A stretch of DNA of 64,000 nt from the NCBI RefSeq assembly GCF_004564235.1, contig NZ_SOMN01000002.1, positions 62,001 through 126,000 of the forward strand, in the 5' to 3' direction. Source of the DNA: Cohnella luojiensis. GTDB lineage: Bacteria > Bacillota > Bacilli > Paenibacillales > Paenibacillaceae. Made by a program: the position numbers and the translations under genes. Shown piece after piece: positions 7,415 to 16,316 of this stretch. Each line of letters opens with the position of its first letter. Within the stretch, counting starts at the first letter, position 1. The notes below the pieces were generated by a model that did no database searches, was not told the origin of the DNA, and worked only from the letters and a program-made list of their open reading frames with translations.

Positions 7415-8416
7415 ATGCCGGAATTGATAGATCGGTTCGGGAGACAGCATACCTACTTGCGCATTTCCGTAACCGACCGCTGTAACTTGCGTTGCCTGTA
7501 TTGCATGCCGGAAGAGGGCATGGTATTCATGGATCAAGACAAACTGCTATCGTATTCGCAGATTATAGAAGTAGCGGCTACGGCCGCGAAGCTAGGCATC
7601 CGTAAATTCAGAATTACAGGCGGCGAACCGCTGGTGAGGCCGGGATTGGATGAACTGATCGCCGGTCTATCCGCATTGCCGGGAGTGGACGACATCTCTC
7701 TGACGACGAATGGATTATTGCTTGCGTCCCAAGCCGCCAAGTTAAAGCAGGCGGGACTTAAGCGCGTGAATATTAGCTTGGACACGATGGATGCGACGCG
7801 ATTCAAATTCATCGCCCGCCGCGGAGACCTGAACAAGGTATGGGAAGGCGTGGAAGCCGCGGTCGAGGCCGGTTTAAGTCCGATCAAGCTGAACTGCGTG
7901 CTGTTAAAAGGAGTCAACGAGGATGAGATCGGCCGCTTCCTGAAGCTGTCCATGGAGCAGGCGATGCATGTCCGGTTCATTGAGTACATGCCGATCGGAC
8001 ACGACGATGCCGGCTGGAGAGACCACTATCTCCCGCTCTCAAGAGTGCTGGAAGAAGCGAACCGCTTGGGCTATACGCTAGAGCAAGCGGAGGGGCCGAA
8101 AGGAAGCGGACCCTCCGAGAACTGGCGGATCGCCGGCGGAGCGGGAACATTCGGACTCATCCACCCCATCAGCGAGCATTTCTGCAAGAGTTGCAACCGG
8201 CTCCGGCTTACGGCGGACGGCCATATTAAACCATGCTTGTACTGGGTAGACGAATTGAACGTAAGACCTGCGCTGGGATCGCCTGATGACATGGAGGAGC
8301 TGTTCCGCAAAGCAATGGACATTAAACCCGAGAATCATGAGATGGCTGCCTTGCTGGCGGGAGATAAACAAAGCCACGTGCCGACGGAGCGGCGGATGTC
8401 GCAAATCGGAGGATAG
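7415..8416 (+). CDS. moaA: GTP 3',8-cyclase (radical SAM), molybdenum cofactor biosynthesis
   Basis: The protein has 333 residues. The radical-SAM cluster motif SVTDRCNLRCLYCMPEEG has cysteines at residues 23, 27 and 30. The glycine-rich SAM site is RITGGEPLVRPG, and the second iron-sulfur cluster motif is CKSCNRLRLTADGHIKPCLY. The protein ends in the Gly-Gly tail (SQIGG) that MoaA needs. It converts GTP to 3',8-cyclo-GTP, the first step of molybdopterin synthesis. The ATG at 7415 lies 9 bases after AAGGAG. It is divergent from the moaDE-moeB pair; the intergenic region contains TATGCTATA as a probable -10. Confidence 0.95.
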   Translation: MPELIDRFGRQHTYLRISVTDRCNLRCLYCMPEEGMVFMDQDKLLSYSQIIEVAATAAKLGIRKFRITGGEPLVRPGLDELIAGLSALPGVDDISLTTNGLLLASQAAKLKQAGLKRVNISLDTMDATRFKFIARRGDLNKVWEGVEAAVEAGLSPIKLNCVLLKGVNEDEIGRFLKLSMEQAMHVRFIEYMPIGHDDAGWRDHYLPLSRVLEEANRLGYTLEQAEGPKGSGPSENWRIAGGAGTFGLIHPISEHFCKSCNRLRLTADGHIKPCLYWVDELNVRPALGSPDDMEELFRKAMDIKPENHEMAALLAGDKQSHVPTERRMSQIGG

Positions 8417-8428
8417 GAGAGAAGATCA

Positions 8429-8908
8429 TTGTCCGTGACCGTTATCATGCCGAATGACGTTACATTCACAACCACACCGCTTGCGATGGCAGAGCTGTCC
8501 GGCGAAGCGTTCCCCGTTGAGGCGCGCGTTCCCGGGGCGGTCGGAGAAGGATTTGACTTGCGCCAATGGTATTCCGCATTCCGCGATTCCTTGATGGAGT
8601 CGCCCGGGGAACATCATTTCGAAACGCCGACGCATTTAACCGTACGGGCCGCGGATGAGTTCCAAGCCACGATCCCTTGGAATCAATTAAGCGGCTCGCT
8701 GCTTCAATATGCCATAGAAGGGCAACCGCTTTCCAAAGGCTATCCGATAAGGCTGTATGTGCCGGATGGAACAAGCGCTTGCCTTAATGTTAAAAGCGTC
8801 ACAACCCTGCGTTTTATCGCCGATGCCGCTCTAGGAGATGAGGCGATCTATGGATTTCTTAACGAAATCGCGCCTAGCCAACTTAGCAAAGGGTTGAAAT
8901 CCCGATGA
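8429..8908 (+). CDS. Small molybdopterin-oxidoreductase-like (SUOX-fold) protein, no obvious Mo-binding cysteine motif
   Basis: The protein has 159 residues and starts with TTG, 8 bases after AGGAGAG. The middle and C-terminal part (IPWNQLSGSLLQYAIEGQPL, then GYPIRLYVPDG and a Lys-containing VKSVTTLRF) looks like the core of the sulfite-oxidase/YedY molybdopterin domain, where substrate-side residues usually read G-x-P-x-R-L-x-x-P. The N-terminal half with the molybdenum-ligating cysteine of that fold is shortened, so the protein may not carry a metal. It sits 12 bases after moaA and overlaps the next gene by four bases, consistent with co-expression. The assignment rests on a short motif and may be wrong. 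Confidence 0.5.
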   Translation: MSVTVIMPNDVTFTTTPLAMAELSGEAFPVEARVPGAVGEGFDLRQWYSAFRDSLMESPGEHHFETPTHLTVRAADEFQATIPWNQLSGSLLQYAIEGQPLSKGYPIRLYVPDGTSACLNVKSVTTLRFIADAALGDEAIYGFLNEIAPSQLSKGLKSR

Positions 8909-10338
8909 CCAAGCCGAACGTGACGCTTACCCTCCTGCATACGAACGATTTACATAGCCATTTCGAAGAGACTTCCCGTATCGCCGGATACGTGGGCCGA
9001 GTTAAAGATCGCGTGGATCACGATAAGTTCCTTGTCCTGGATTGCGGGGATTTTCTAGATCGCGCGCGCTTGGAAACCGAAGGCTCGCAAGGAGCGGTGA
9101 ATCGCGCGGTTCTTGAGCACATCGGCTTCGATGCCGTCATGTTCGGCAATAATGAAGGGTTAAGCTATACGTTGGAGCAGCTCGATGTCTTGTTCCGGGA
9201 CATGCCGATCCCTATCGTATGCGCGAATATGGTGCTTAGCGAGACCGAGCGGCGTCCTTCCTGGATGGTCCCTAATTTGAAGCTGGTAAGAGCGGGGATA
9301 CGTATTGGTTTAATTGGCGTTACGGCTCCATTTAACGAATATTATAAGCTTCTAGGCTGGGATGCCGGGAATCCGATCGACGTCTTGAAAGATGAGGTAG
9401 ATCGTCTGCGTCCCGAGGTGGACGTGTTGATCGTATTGTCTCATCTCGGAATACGCCAAGATGAGCGAATAGCTTCCACCATTGAGGGGATCGACATTAT
9501 TCTTGGCGGACACACCCATCATCTTCTGGAGGTTCCCCTTATTATCGGGAATACGGCGATCTGTGCGGCAGGGAAGTTCGGTTATTATATCGGTCACTTG
9601 GAACTGGCGTTCGATCAAGACAACAAGCTTGTGAAGGTTACCGGCCGCAGCCTGGCGACGGACGATTATCCGCGTCAACCCGAAATGGATAATCTCGTGG
9701 AAGGTTTTCGCGAGCGAGCCAGACTATCCATGAATAGGGTGATCGCCGATTTGGCCGAGCCGCTGGATTGTCGGAACGACGCGGAGTCTCCCCTTCCGAC
9801 ATTACTGGCGATTGCGGTTCGCCGCATCACGGGCGCCGAGATCGGACTCGTCAATTCCGGACAACTGCTGCAGGGTCTTTCATCCGGGAAGGTTACCGAA
9901 GAGACGATTCATGCGATTTGTCCTTCTCCGATTAACCCTTGTTTGATCAAGCTGAGCGGTGCATTAATTCTCAGATCGCTCGAGGAGAGCCTGCTTCCTG
10001 ATTTCCAAGAGCTTGAGATACGCGGATTCGGCTTTCGGGGGCGGGTATTGGGAATGCTTTGCCTGGACGGGCTGGAGGTAATGGCCGATCTTTCCCAAGC
10101 GCCTTATCATCGGGTCAAGGAAGTTAGAGTTCATGGAGATCTTCTCGACGAGTCGCGGATCTATTCGGTAGGAACCTTGGATATGTTTACGTTCGGAGTA
10201 GGTTACGTCGGCTTGAAGGAGGGTCGGGATGTCCGTTATTTCTTGCCTGAATTCATCCGGAATGCACTGTCCCATGCGCTTAACGAAGAACATTGGATTA
10301 AAGAGAGCAGATTTCCTCGATGGAGTTTTGATGTCTAG
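8905..10338 (+). CDS. YunD-like metallophosphoesterase (5'-nucleotidase/cyclic phosphodiesterase family)
   Basis: The protein has 477 residues. The calcineurin-like phosphatase motifs are LLHTNDLHSHFE, LDCGDFLDR, FGNNEG, VLSHLGIRQDERIA and GGHTHHLLE; about residues 290-470 form a 5'-nucleotidase C-terminal domain (LLAIAVRRITGAEIGLVNSG). It lacks a signal peptide, which points to a cytoplasmic enzyme like Bacillus YunD rather than the secreted UshA type. The usual family motif GNHE/GNHD reads GNNE here, one change at a residue that normally contacts phosphate. The start overlaps the stop of the upstream gene (ATGA), suggesting translational coupling. Confidence 0.85.
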   Translation: MTKPNVTLTLLHTNDLHSHFEETSRIAGYVGRVKDRVDHDKFLVLDCGDFLDRARLETEGSQGAVNRAVLEHIGFDAVMFGNNEGLSYTLEQLDVLFRDMPIPIVCANMVLSETERRPSWMVPNLKLVRAGIRIGLIGVTAPFNEYYKLLGWDAGNPIDVLKDEVDRLRPEVDVLIVLSHLGIRQDERIASTIEGIDIILGGHTHHLLEVPLIIGNTAICAAGKFGYYIGHLELAFDQDNKLVKVTGRSLATDDYPRQPEMDNLVEGFRERARLSMNRVIADLAEPLDCRNDAESPLPTLLAIAVRRITGAEIGLVNSGQLLQGLSSGKVTEETIHAICPSPINPCLIKLSGALILRSLEESLLPDFQELEIRGFGFRGRVLGMLCLDGLEVMADLSQAPYHRVKEVRVHGDLLDESRIYSVGTLDMFTFGVGYVGLKEGRDVRYFLPEFIRNALSHALNEEHWIKESRFPRWSFDV

Positions 10339-10376
10339 ATAGATAAACGATAATGGATTAGGAGTGAACAGTTACA

Positions 10377-11228
10377 ATGCTGCATTGGTTTGATTCCATC
10401 ATACTCGGAATTGTCGAAGGATTAACGGAGTTTCTCCCGGTATCTTCTACCGGACATATGATCCTGACGAACAAGCTATTAGGTTACGAAGAAGCGCCAG
10501 AACAGCTCAAGACCTTCGAAATCGTTATCCAATTCGCCGCTATTCTGGCCATCGCGCTCGTCTATCGCCAGAAAATCCTGCAGATATTCGGACTCGGCAA
10601 GAAGGAGTCCGTGCGCGGACTCTCCGTTGATTCTTTTCCTAAACGGCGCCTCAATCTCATTCATGTCGCGCTCGGTATTATACCTCCTATGGGTGTTGCG
10701 TTCCTCTTTCGAGACTATATCAAGGAAATCGGGTTTCATCCCGCGCCGGTTCTGTGGGCTCTCGTTGCGGGAGGAATTTACATGTGGGTGACAGAGGCAT
10801 TATACGACTCCGGCAAAATCAAAAAGACTGCTGAGACGATGGACGATATCACCTATAAGCAAGCTTTGATTATCGGAGTTCTACAATGCGTGTCGGCCGT
10901 CTGGCCCGGTTTCTCGAGATCGGGCTCCACGATCGCCGCGGGTATGCTTGGCGGAGTCAGTTACAGGGCCTCGGCCGACTTCTCGTTTTTCATTGCCATT
11001 CCGATCATGACGGTTGCGACCGGTTACGAGATCCTAAGCAATCTGGATCAATTCCGTTCGGGCGACATAGATCTCGGATTCCTCTTGACGGGCTTTATTG
11101 TTTCCTTCATCGTGGCTTGGATTGTCGTGGTCGCTTTCCTAAAAGTGCTGCAGAAGTTCAAATTAAAGTATTTTGCATGGTATCGCTTCTTGATCGCCGC
11201 CTTGTTCTACTTGTTCATCATGAATTAA
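10377..11228 (+). CDS. uppP: Undecaprenyl-diphosphatase UppP (BacA)
   Basis: The protein has 283 residues and is highly hydrophobic, with about eight membrane spans. The family signatures EGLTEFLPVSSTGHMIL near the N-terminus and VWPGFSRSGSTIAAGMLGG in the middle are both intact. It removes a phosphate from undecaprenyl pyrophosphate at the outer face of the membrane, recycling the lipid carrier of cell-wall synthesis and giving bacitracin tolerance. AGGAG lies 12 bases before the ATG. It is followed by two tandem hairpins instead of a classical terminator. Confidence 0.95.
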   Translation: MLHWFDSIILGIVEGLTEFLPVSSTGHMILTNKLLGYEEAPEQLKTFEIVIQFAAILAIALVYRQKILQIFGLGKKESVRGLSVDSFPKRRLNLIHVALGIIPPMGVAFLFRDYIKEIGFHPAPVLWALVAGGIYMWVTEALYDSGKIKKTAETMDDITYKQALIIGVLQCVSAVWPGFSRSGSTIAAGMLGGVSYRASADFSFFIAIPIMTVATGYEILSNLDQFRSGDIDLGFLLTGFIVSFIVAWIVVVAFLKVLQKFKLKYFAWYRFLIAALFYLFIMN

Positions 11229-11261
11229 GTTAAGAAAATGATGAACAATGTCGATTTTTGT

Positions 11262-11315
11262 GGAAAAAGCGATTTTTTCCTGTGGAAATCTCTTAAATAT
11301 TACGAAGAGATTTCC
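11262..11315 (+). other. Two tandem hairpins between uppP and the HD-GYP gene
   Basis: The first inverted repeat pairs GGAAAAA (11262-11268) with TTTTTCC (11274-11280). The second is a perfect 11-bp dyad, GGAAATCTCTT (11284-11294) with AAGAGATTTCC (11305-11315). Both stems begin TGTGGAAA on the plus strand. The second is not followed by a T-run, so it is not a standard terminator; it may be one of poor quality for uppP, an operator, or an mRNA structure in the leader of the next gene. Confidence 0.5.
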
Positions 11316-11386
11316 GATGATAAATGTTAAGGGAAAAATTGCCTTCTTGAACGAAATCGACACGTAGAAGGAGGAATTATCACGAA

Positions 11387-12505
11387 ATGCGCATGATGCC
11401 GATTTCTTTATGTCGTCCGGGCATGAAACTGGCTAAAAAAATCTATTCCGACGAGGGTATCGTGCTATTAGCGGAAGGGGTCGAACTGACATCTACGCTG
11501 ATTCGCAGGCTGGGAGAGTGCGGAATTAGTTTTCTTTACATTGTAGACTCTAGGACGGAAGGTCTGGTCGTCCCCGAATTGCTCAGCGACGAGACGCAGA
11601 GACGCACGATTCAAGCGATACGTACCGCTTTCCGGACTTTCGTAGACCAGCCTCGCAAGAGTAGTAAGACAGGTACATATCCCTACGTAGGGCGAAAAAT
11701 GAGAGAGGTCATGCAGATGATTATGGACGATCTAAGTCATAAACAGGATGCCATGATCATGCTTATGAATTTGCATACGGTGGATCATTACCTATACAAG
11801 CATTCGCTCAATGTATGCGTGTATACAACGATGCTCGGCATGGCTAGCGGTTATAATCAGGAACAATTGATTACTTTAGGCCTAGGCGCCCTTCTGCATG
11901 ACGTTGGCAAAACCCAAATATCCATGCAGGTATTGCTGAAGCCGGGAACGCTTTCCGCAACTGAATTCGAAGAGATGAAACGGCATGCGGAGCGCGGTTA
12001 TTACCTTCTCAAGGATGAGCCGAACATTCCGTTGTTGGCTGCCCATTGCGCATACCAGCATCATGAAAGAATTGACGGATCCGGGTACCCAAGGGGAATT
12101 AAGGGAGACGAAATCCACGATTATGCGAAATGGATCGGAATTGTGGATTCTTACGACGCCATGACGAACCATCGGGTATACCGAAATGCCATGCTGCCGC
12201 ATCAAGCGGTGGAGGCTTTGTATTCCGGCAGCGATATTCTATACGATACGTCGATGCTGCAATTGTTTCGCGATAATGTTGCCATCTATCCGATTGGTTT
12301 GACGGTTAAGCTGAACACGGGACAAAGCGCTGTCGTTAGCGACATTAACTCGACCTGCGCGCACCGCCCGGTCATCAGGGTGTTTACGGATGAATACGGC
12401 GTGGAATTGAAAGCCCCGTTCGATATGGATCTGTCCAAGAGGCATAACGTTCTCATCTCCAAGATAGAGTTGGGCGCGGAAGAGTTGAGCCCTCTGCCCG
12501 CGTGA
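11387..12505 (+). CDS. HD-GYP domain protein, probable cyclic-di-GMP phosphodiesterase
   Basis: The protein has 372 residues. After an N-terminal leader of about 120 residues, the HD-GYP domain has HSLNVCVYTTMLG, LLHDVGKTQIS (HD), RHAERGYYLL, and HHERIDGSGYPRGIKG, which keeps all the HHExxDGxGYP metal and substrate residues. The C-terminal 80 residues form a small beta domain (YPIGLTVKLNTGQSAVV) usual in the bacillar HD-GYP group. Likely function: hydrolysis of cyclic di-GMP. No receiver or sensory domain is visible. AGGAGG lies about 12 bases before the ATG. Confidence 0.88.
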   Translation: MRMMPISLCRPGMKLAKKIYSDEGIVLLAEGVELTSTLIRRLGECGISFLYIVDSRTEGLVVPELLSDETQRRTIQAIRTAFRTFVDQPRKSSKTGTYPYVGRKMREVMQMIMDDLSHKQDAMIMLMNLHTVDHYLYKHSLNVCVYTTMLGMASGYNQEQLITLGLGALLHDVGKTQISMQVLLKPGTLSATEFEEMKRHAERGYYLLKDEPNIPLLAAHCAYQHHERIDGSGYPRGIKGDEIHDYAKWIGIVDSYDAMTNHRVYRNAMLPHQAVEALYSGSDILYDTSMLQLFRDNVAIYPIGLTVKLNTGQSAVVSDINSTCAHRPVIRVFTDEYGVELKAPFDMDLSKRHNVLISKIELGAEELSPLPA

Positions 12506-12514
12506 TTTATAACG

Positions 12515-12563
12515 GCTGTCCCCTTGTAGGCGTACTGCGTGCCGGGACAGCTTGTTTTGTTTT
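12515..12563 (+). terminator. Terminator after the HD-GYP gene
   Basis: GCTGTCCC (12515-12522) pairs perfectly with GGGACAGC (12544-12551), followed by TTGTTTTGTTTT. The loop is long, about 21 bases. Confidence 0.75.
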
Positions 12564-12579
12564 ATCTTGAGCCCAAAGT

Positions 12580-12608
12580 TTGTTTTTATTGCGTTCGACA
12601 AGTAAAAT
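12580..12608 (+). promoter_or_regulatory. Probable sigma-A promoter of the yfkAB-like gene
   Basis: TTGTTT at 12580-12585, a 17-base spacer and TAAAAT at 12603-12608, ending 33 bases before the ATG. Confidence 0.5.
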
Positions 12609-12641
12609 AAAAGGAACGTAATAAACGACAGGAGTATGACT

Positions 12642-13793
12642 ATGCAAGCAATTTCCCAACCGGCAGCAGTTCCTTTCGCGCCGCCAACAGGCTGGAGAGC
12701 ATTATCCCCCCAGAACGACCCCTGGGATCCGATTCGTTCGTTGCAACGTTTCGGGCGTCACGAGCTTACGAGCGTGGAATTAACCGTGACCCATCTGTGC
12801 AATATGAGATGCGAGCATTGTGCCGTAGGAGACAGCTTGACGATGAAGGAAGCTCCGTATGTGCCTATGGAGCTCATTTTTCGAAGGCTGGATGAAGTCG
12901 AACATCTAGAGACGATCAGCATGACCGGGGGAGAACCGACCTTCAGCATGGAGACGGTACGCAACATCCTGCTTCCCTTGCTGAAATATGCCCGGGCACG
13001 CGGCATTCGGACGCAGCTGAATTCCAACGTGACGATGGATTACGAAAGATATGAGCTCATCGCTCCTTATTTGGATGTCATGCACATATCTTTTAATTAT
13101 ACGGAAGCGGAGGATTTTCATCGGATCGGCTTTGCCCGGACAGGCAGGAACGTCCGCATAGATACTACCGCCAAGATGTACGAGAGAATGATCGACAACG
13201 CGCAAAGACTTTCGAAAGGCGGGTTATTCGTTTCCGCCGAATCCATGATCAACTTTCGTACTTACGGCAAGATATCGGATATTCATAGATTGATCGCGGG
13301 GATGGGGTGCCAGCGCCATGAAGTCCATCCCATGTATCCCAGCTCGTTTGCATCGGGTCTTCCCGCGGTTACCCGCGAGCAAATGTTCGATGCCGTTGAA
13401 ACGTTGCTGAACACTCGCGATCCGGACGTTTGGATGCTTTTCGGTACTTTGCCGTTCTTCGCTTGCAGCGACAACGAGGAAGAGCGGCGTTTAGTCAGAA
13501 GATTAAGGGAAGAGAAGAACGTTACCGTCCGAAATGATCCAGATGGACGAAATCGGGTAAATGTAAATATGTTCAGCGGAGATGTCTATGTCACGGACTT
13601 TGCCTCGGTTCCTTCTTTTGGAAATATTCAGAACGAGAAGTTAGATGACGTATTCGCCAAGTGGCGAGCACATCCTATGCAGGAGGCCGTGAATTGCCAT
13701 TGTCCGACGGCGAGCTGCTGCGGACCGAATCTGCTAGTGTCCGACATGTATTACCGCGATATCGATTTTAAGAGCAAGCACGCGATCCCCTAA
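12642..13793 (+). CDS. yfkAB: Radical SAM protein of the YfkAB type
   Basis: The protein has 383 residues. The radical-SAM cluster CNMRCEHCAVG follows ELTVTHL, and the SAM-binding SMTGGEPTFS is intact. A C-terminal cysteine group (NCHCPTASCCGPN) probably binds a further cluster. Length and motif order match Bacillus YfkAB, a radical SAM protein with a CxCxxxxC motif whose reaction I do not know. I chose the second of two nearby ATGs (12642 rather than 12636) because it lies 7 bases after AGGAG. It is a single gene between its own promoter and the next gene. Confidence 0.8.
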   Translation: MQAISQPAAVPFAPPTGWRALSPQNDPWDPIRSLQRFGRHELTSVELTVTHLCNMRCEHCAVGDSLTMKEAPYVPMELIFRRLDEVEHLETISMTGGEPTFSMETVRNILLPLLKYARARGIRTQLNSNVTMDYERYELIAPYLDVMHISFNYTEAEDFHRIGFARTGRNVRIDTTAKMYERMIDNAQRLSKGGLFVSAESMINFRTYGKISDIHRLIAGMGCQRHEVHPMYPSSFASGLPAVTREQMFDAVETLLNTRDPDVWMLFGTLPFFACSDNEEERRLVRRLREEKNVTVRNDPDGRNRVNVNMFSGDVYVTDFASVPSFGNIQNEKLDDVFAKWRAHPMQEAVNCHCPTASCCGPNLLVSDMYYRDIDFKSKHAIP

Positions 13794-13849
13794 GGCATCG
13801 GATTTTTTTCGATAGCCGGTACGGGTAGACGAGGAGGAGAAGGATTTAC

Positions 13850-15205
13850 TTGGAACTACAATGGGGTTTAATATTTTGGAACGTTGTTCTTGTTTTGTTC
13901 TTAGTGCTTCTTAACGGATTTTTCGTCGCTTCCGAGTTTGCGTTGGTTAAAGTCCGTCAGACCAGATTGACACAGCTTGAGAATGAAGGCAACGTGCTGG
14001 CGAAGTACGCGCTTAAGGTTAACAAAAGATTGGACGCCTATTTGTCGGCAACGCAGCTTGGCATTACGTTGGCGTCGCTTGGTCTCGGTTGGGTAGGGGA
14101 GCCGGCCATCGCGGATCTGATTATCGCTCCGCTCCTGCATAATTTCGGAGTGACCGATGAGACGGTGATCCACACAGTCGCGTTCACCGTAGCGTTCTGC
14201 GTCATCACCTTTTTGCACATCGTGCTGGGAGAACTAGCGCCTAAGTCGCTTGCCATCCAGCGTTCCGTCGGCGTGTCGTTGTGGCTATCATGGCCTCTGC
14301 TAATGTTCTACCGAACCTTCCTTCCCTTCATTTGGTTCCTGAACGGGACTGCGAACAGGCTGCTTAAGCTGTTCGGCGTTGAGCCGGCCGGTGAACATGA
14401 AGCGGCGCATACGGAAGAAGAAATACGCATCCTGATGAACCAAAGCGCCAAGAGCGGGATTATCGACAAAGACGAATTGACGCTGTTCGACAACGTGTTC
14501 GAATTCGCGGACCGGGTTGCGCGCGAGGTCATGCTGCCGAGGACGGACATGGATTGCTTATTCACCAACATTTCATATGCCGATAACATGAAGCAGGTAT
14601 ACTTGACCAAGCATACTCGGTATCCGGTCGGACTTGAAGATAAGGATCAGATTCTCGGGTTTGTCCATATTACGGATTTGTTGACGGCCGATCCGGATGA
14701 AGAGCATGATCTCAAGGATTTCCTAAGGCCGATACTTAGCGTGCCGGAATCCATGGAAGTCAGTAAAATCTTAAAGCTCATGCAGCTTAAAAAATCGCAA
14801 GTCGCCATCGTTATTGACGAATACGGAGGAACCGCCGGCATGTTGACGGCCGAAACCATATTGGAAGAAATCGTCGGCGAGCTTCACGACGAATTCGATG
14901 ACGAACTGCCTACCGTCGTCGTGAAGGGGGAATTAACCTCCGTGGAAGGACGTATTCTTATTGAAGACGTGAACAACATGTTCGGATTGGAGATCGAGGA
15001 CGAAGAAGTCGATTCCATAGGCGGCTGGCTGTTCAACCACCTGGAAGGCAATATCTCCAAAGGCCAGAAGGTCATCCATGACGGTTATGTATTCGAGATT
15101 GCCCAGACGGAGCGCTTGCGCGTTCAAAGGGTGCACATCTATAAGAATAAAATCGCCGTCGTCGAGACACCCGCGTCTGTTTCGAAGGATCAGCCGAATC
15201 AATAA
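13850..15205 (+). CDS. CNNM/CBS/CorC-type membrane protein (hemolysin family)
   Basis: The protein has 451 residues. Residues about 1-190 are a CNNM (DUF21) domain with three or four membrane helices and the family motif NGFFVASEFALVKVRQTRL. Two CBS domains follow (about 215-335; REVMLPRTDMDCL and VVIDEYGGTAGMLTAETILEE), then a C-terminal CorC/HlyC domain (GGWLFNHLEGNISKGQ). Family members transport or regulate Mg2+, Co2+ or similar ions; the hemolysin label is historical. It starts with TTG, preceded by GGAGGAGAAGG. It is 28 bases from the next gene and probably co-transcribed with it. Confidence 0.88.
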   Translation: MELQWGLIFWNVVLVLFLVLLNGFFVASEFALVKVRQTRLTQLENEGNVLAKYALKVNKRLDAYLSATQLGITLASLGLGWVGEPAIADLIIAPLLHNFGVTDETVIHTVAFTVAFCVITFLHIVLGELAPKSLAIQRSVGVSLWLSWPLLMFYRTFLPFIWFLNGTANRLLKLFGVEPAGEHEAAHTEEEIRILMNQSAKSGIIDKDELTLFDNVFEFADRVAREVMLPRTDMDCLFTNISYADNMKQVYLTKHTRYPVGLEDKDQILGFVHITDLLTADPDEEHDLKDFLRPILSVPESMEVSKILKLMQLKKSQVAIVIDEYGGTAGMLTAETILEEIVGELHDEFDDELPTVVVKGELTSVEGRILIEDVNNMFGLEIEDEEVDSIGGWLFNHLEGNISKGQKVIHDGYVFEIAQTERLRVQRVHIYKNKIAVVETPASVSKDQPNQ

Positions 15206-15233
15206 GAAGTTCGGCTAGAGAGGGGATAGGTTA

Positions 15234-16268
15234 TTGCCGATTCGCACGTTGCTGTTGATGGTCGTATCCGTTGTCTTTTTATATTTATTATTCACCGTAG
15301 GAGCTCCCTTCTTGTTGGCACTTATCGCGGCTATTTTCCTCGAGCCTCTTACGATGCTTCTCATGAAGAAAGGAAGAATGAACCGTCTGGCGGCTTCTAC
15401 GATCTCCAGCACCTTGTTTACCGTGATTCTGCTTGGATTGCTCGGATTAATCGGGATGAAGCTCGTTAGCGAGCTGAAGGCTTTCTTCGATAAGCTGCCT
15501 TCCATGCTCGAGAGCGCGAATGAATACATAAGGGATTTAATCGAACGAGCGCAGCAGTTTTCCAACAAAGGAGCCGCGCCCGTACCAGACCAATTGGAGA
15601 AATGGATTTCGACCGCTACCACTGGGTTGACCCAATTATCGACAAAGATATCCAGCGTGCTGTTCGGGTTCGCGTCGGGGATTCCGGATTTCTTTATTTT
15701 CTTCATCGTGTTCCTGGTAGCCGTATATCTGTTTACCTTAAGCATGCCTGCGATGAAGAGCTCGTTCCTGTCGCTGTTCGAGGACAAATCCAGATTGCAA
15801 GTGGAGGAAGTATTGTTTAGCCTTCGCAAATCGGTGTTCGGATTCCTGCGCGCTCAGCTATTGCTCAGCGTTATCACTTACGTATTAGCTTTTGTCGGCT
15901 TGCTGATCATAGGAACAGGATATCCGTTAGCTATAGCTTTATTGATCGTTGTCGTCGATATTTTACCCGTGTTGGGCGTTGGTTCGGCGCTTGTCCCTTG
16001 GGCGGTCTATCAACTCGCCATCGGAGAAGTATATACGGGCGTCGGACTCATTCTTCTTTTCTTGGTTATCACCGTTGTCCGCCGCATCGTAGAGCCTAAA
16101 ATATTGGGAGACGCAGTGGGTATAGGTGCATTGTCAGCTCTGATCAGCTTGTACGTCGGTTATGAGCTGGTTGGTCTCATCGGAGTATTCTTGGGTCCGA
16201 TCGTCGTCATCGTGTTCATGGCGATGAGGAAGGCAGGCCTGTTCGACTTTAAGATCAAATTTCAATAA
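15234..16268 (+). CDS. AI-2E/PerM-family membrane permease
   Basis: The protein has 344 residues with about eight membrane spans: paired N-terminal helices, a soluble segment at about 80-145 (LPSMLESANEYIRDLIERAQ), then a five- or six-helix block. The C-terminal signature PLAIALLIVVVDILPVLGVG and the later EPKILGDAVGIGALSALISL are typical. This family includes Bacillus YtvI and the AI-2 exporter TqsA, and some members extrude Na+ for H+; the substrate here cannot be inferred. It starts with TTG after AGGGGATAGG. Confidence 0.85.
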   Translation: MPIRTLLLMVVSVVFLYLLFTVGAPFLLALIAAIFLEPLTMLLMKKGRMNRLAASTISSTLFTVILLGLLGLIGMKLVSELKAFFDKLPSMLESANEYIRDLIERAQQFSNKGAAPVPDQLEKWISTATTGLTQLSTKISSVLFGFASGIPDFFIFFIVFLVAVYLFTLSMPAMKSSFLSLFEDKSRLQVEEVLFSLRKSVFGFLRAQLLLSVITYVLAFVGLLIIGTGYPLAIALLIVVVDILPVLGVGSALVPWAVYQLAIGEVYTGVGLILLFLVITVVRRIVEPKILGDAVGIGALSALISLYVGYELVGLIGVFLGPIVVIVFMAMRKAGLFDFKIKFQ

Positions 16269-16316
16269 CGGATAACCAGCAGTTCGATTTGTTTATGAAA
16301 GGAATGGGAGAGCCAG

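Noticed and set aside
8905..10338. Secreted UshA-type 5'-nucleotidase
   Set aside because: There is no signal peptide, and the length and start match the cytoplasmic YunD group.
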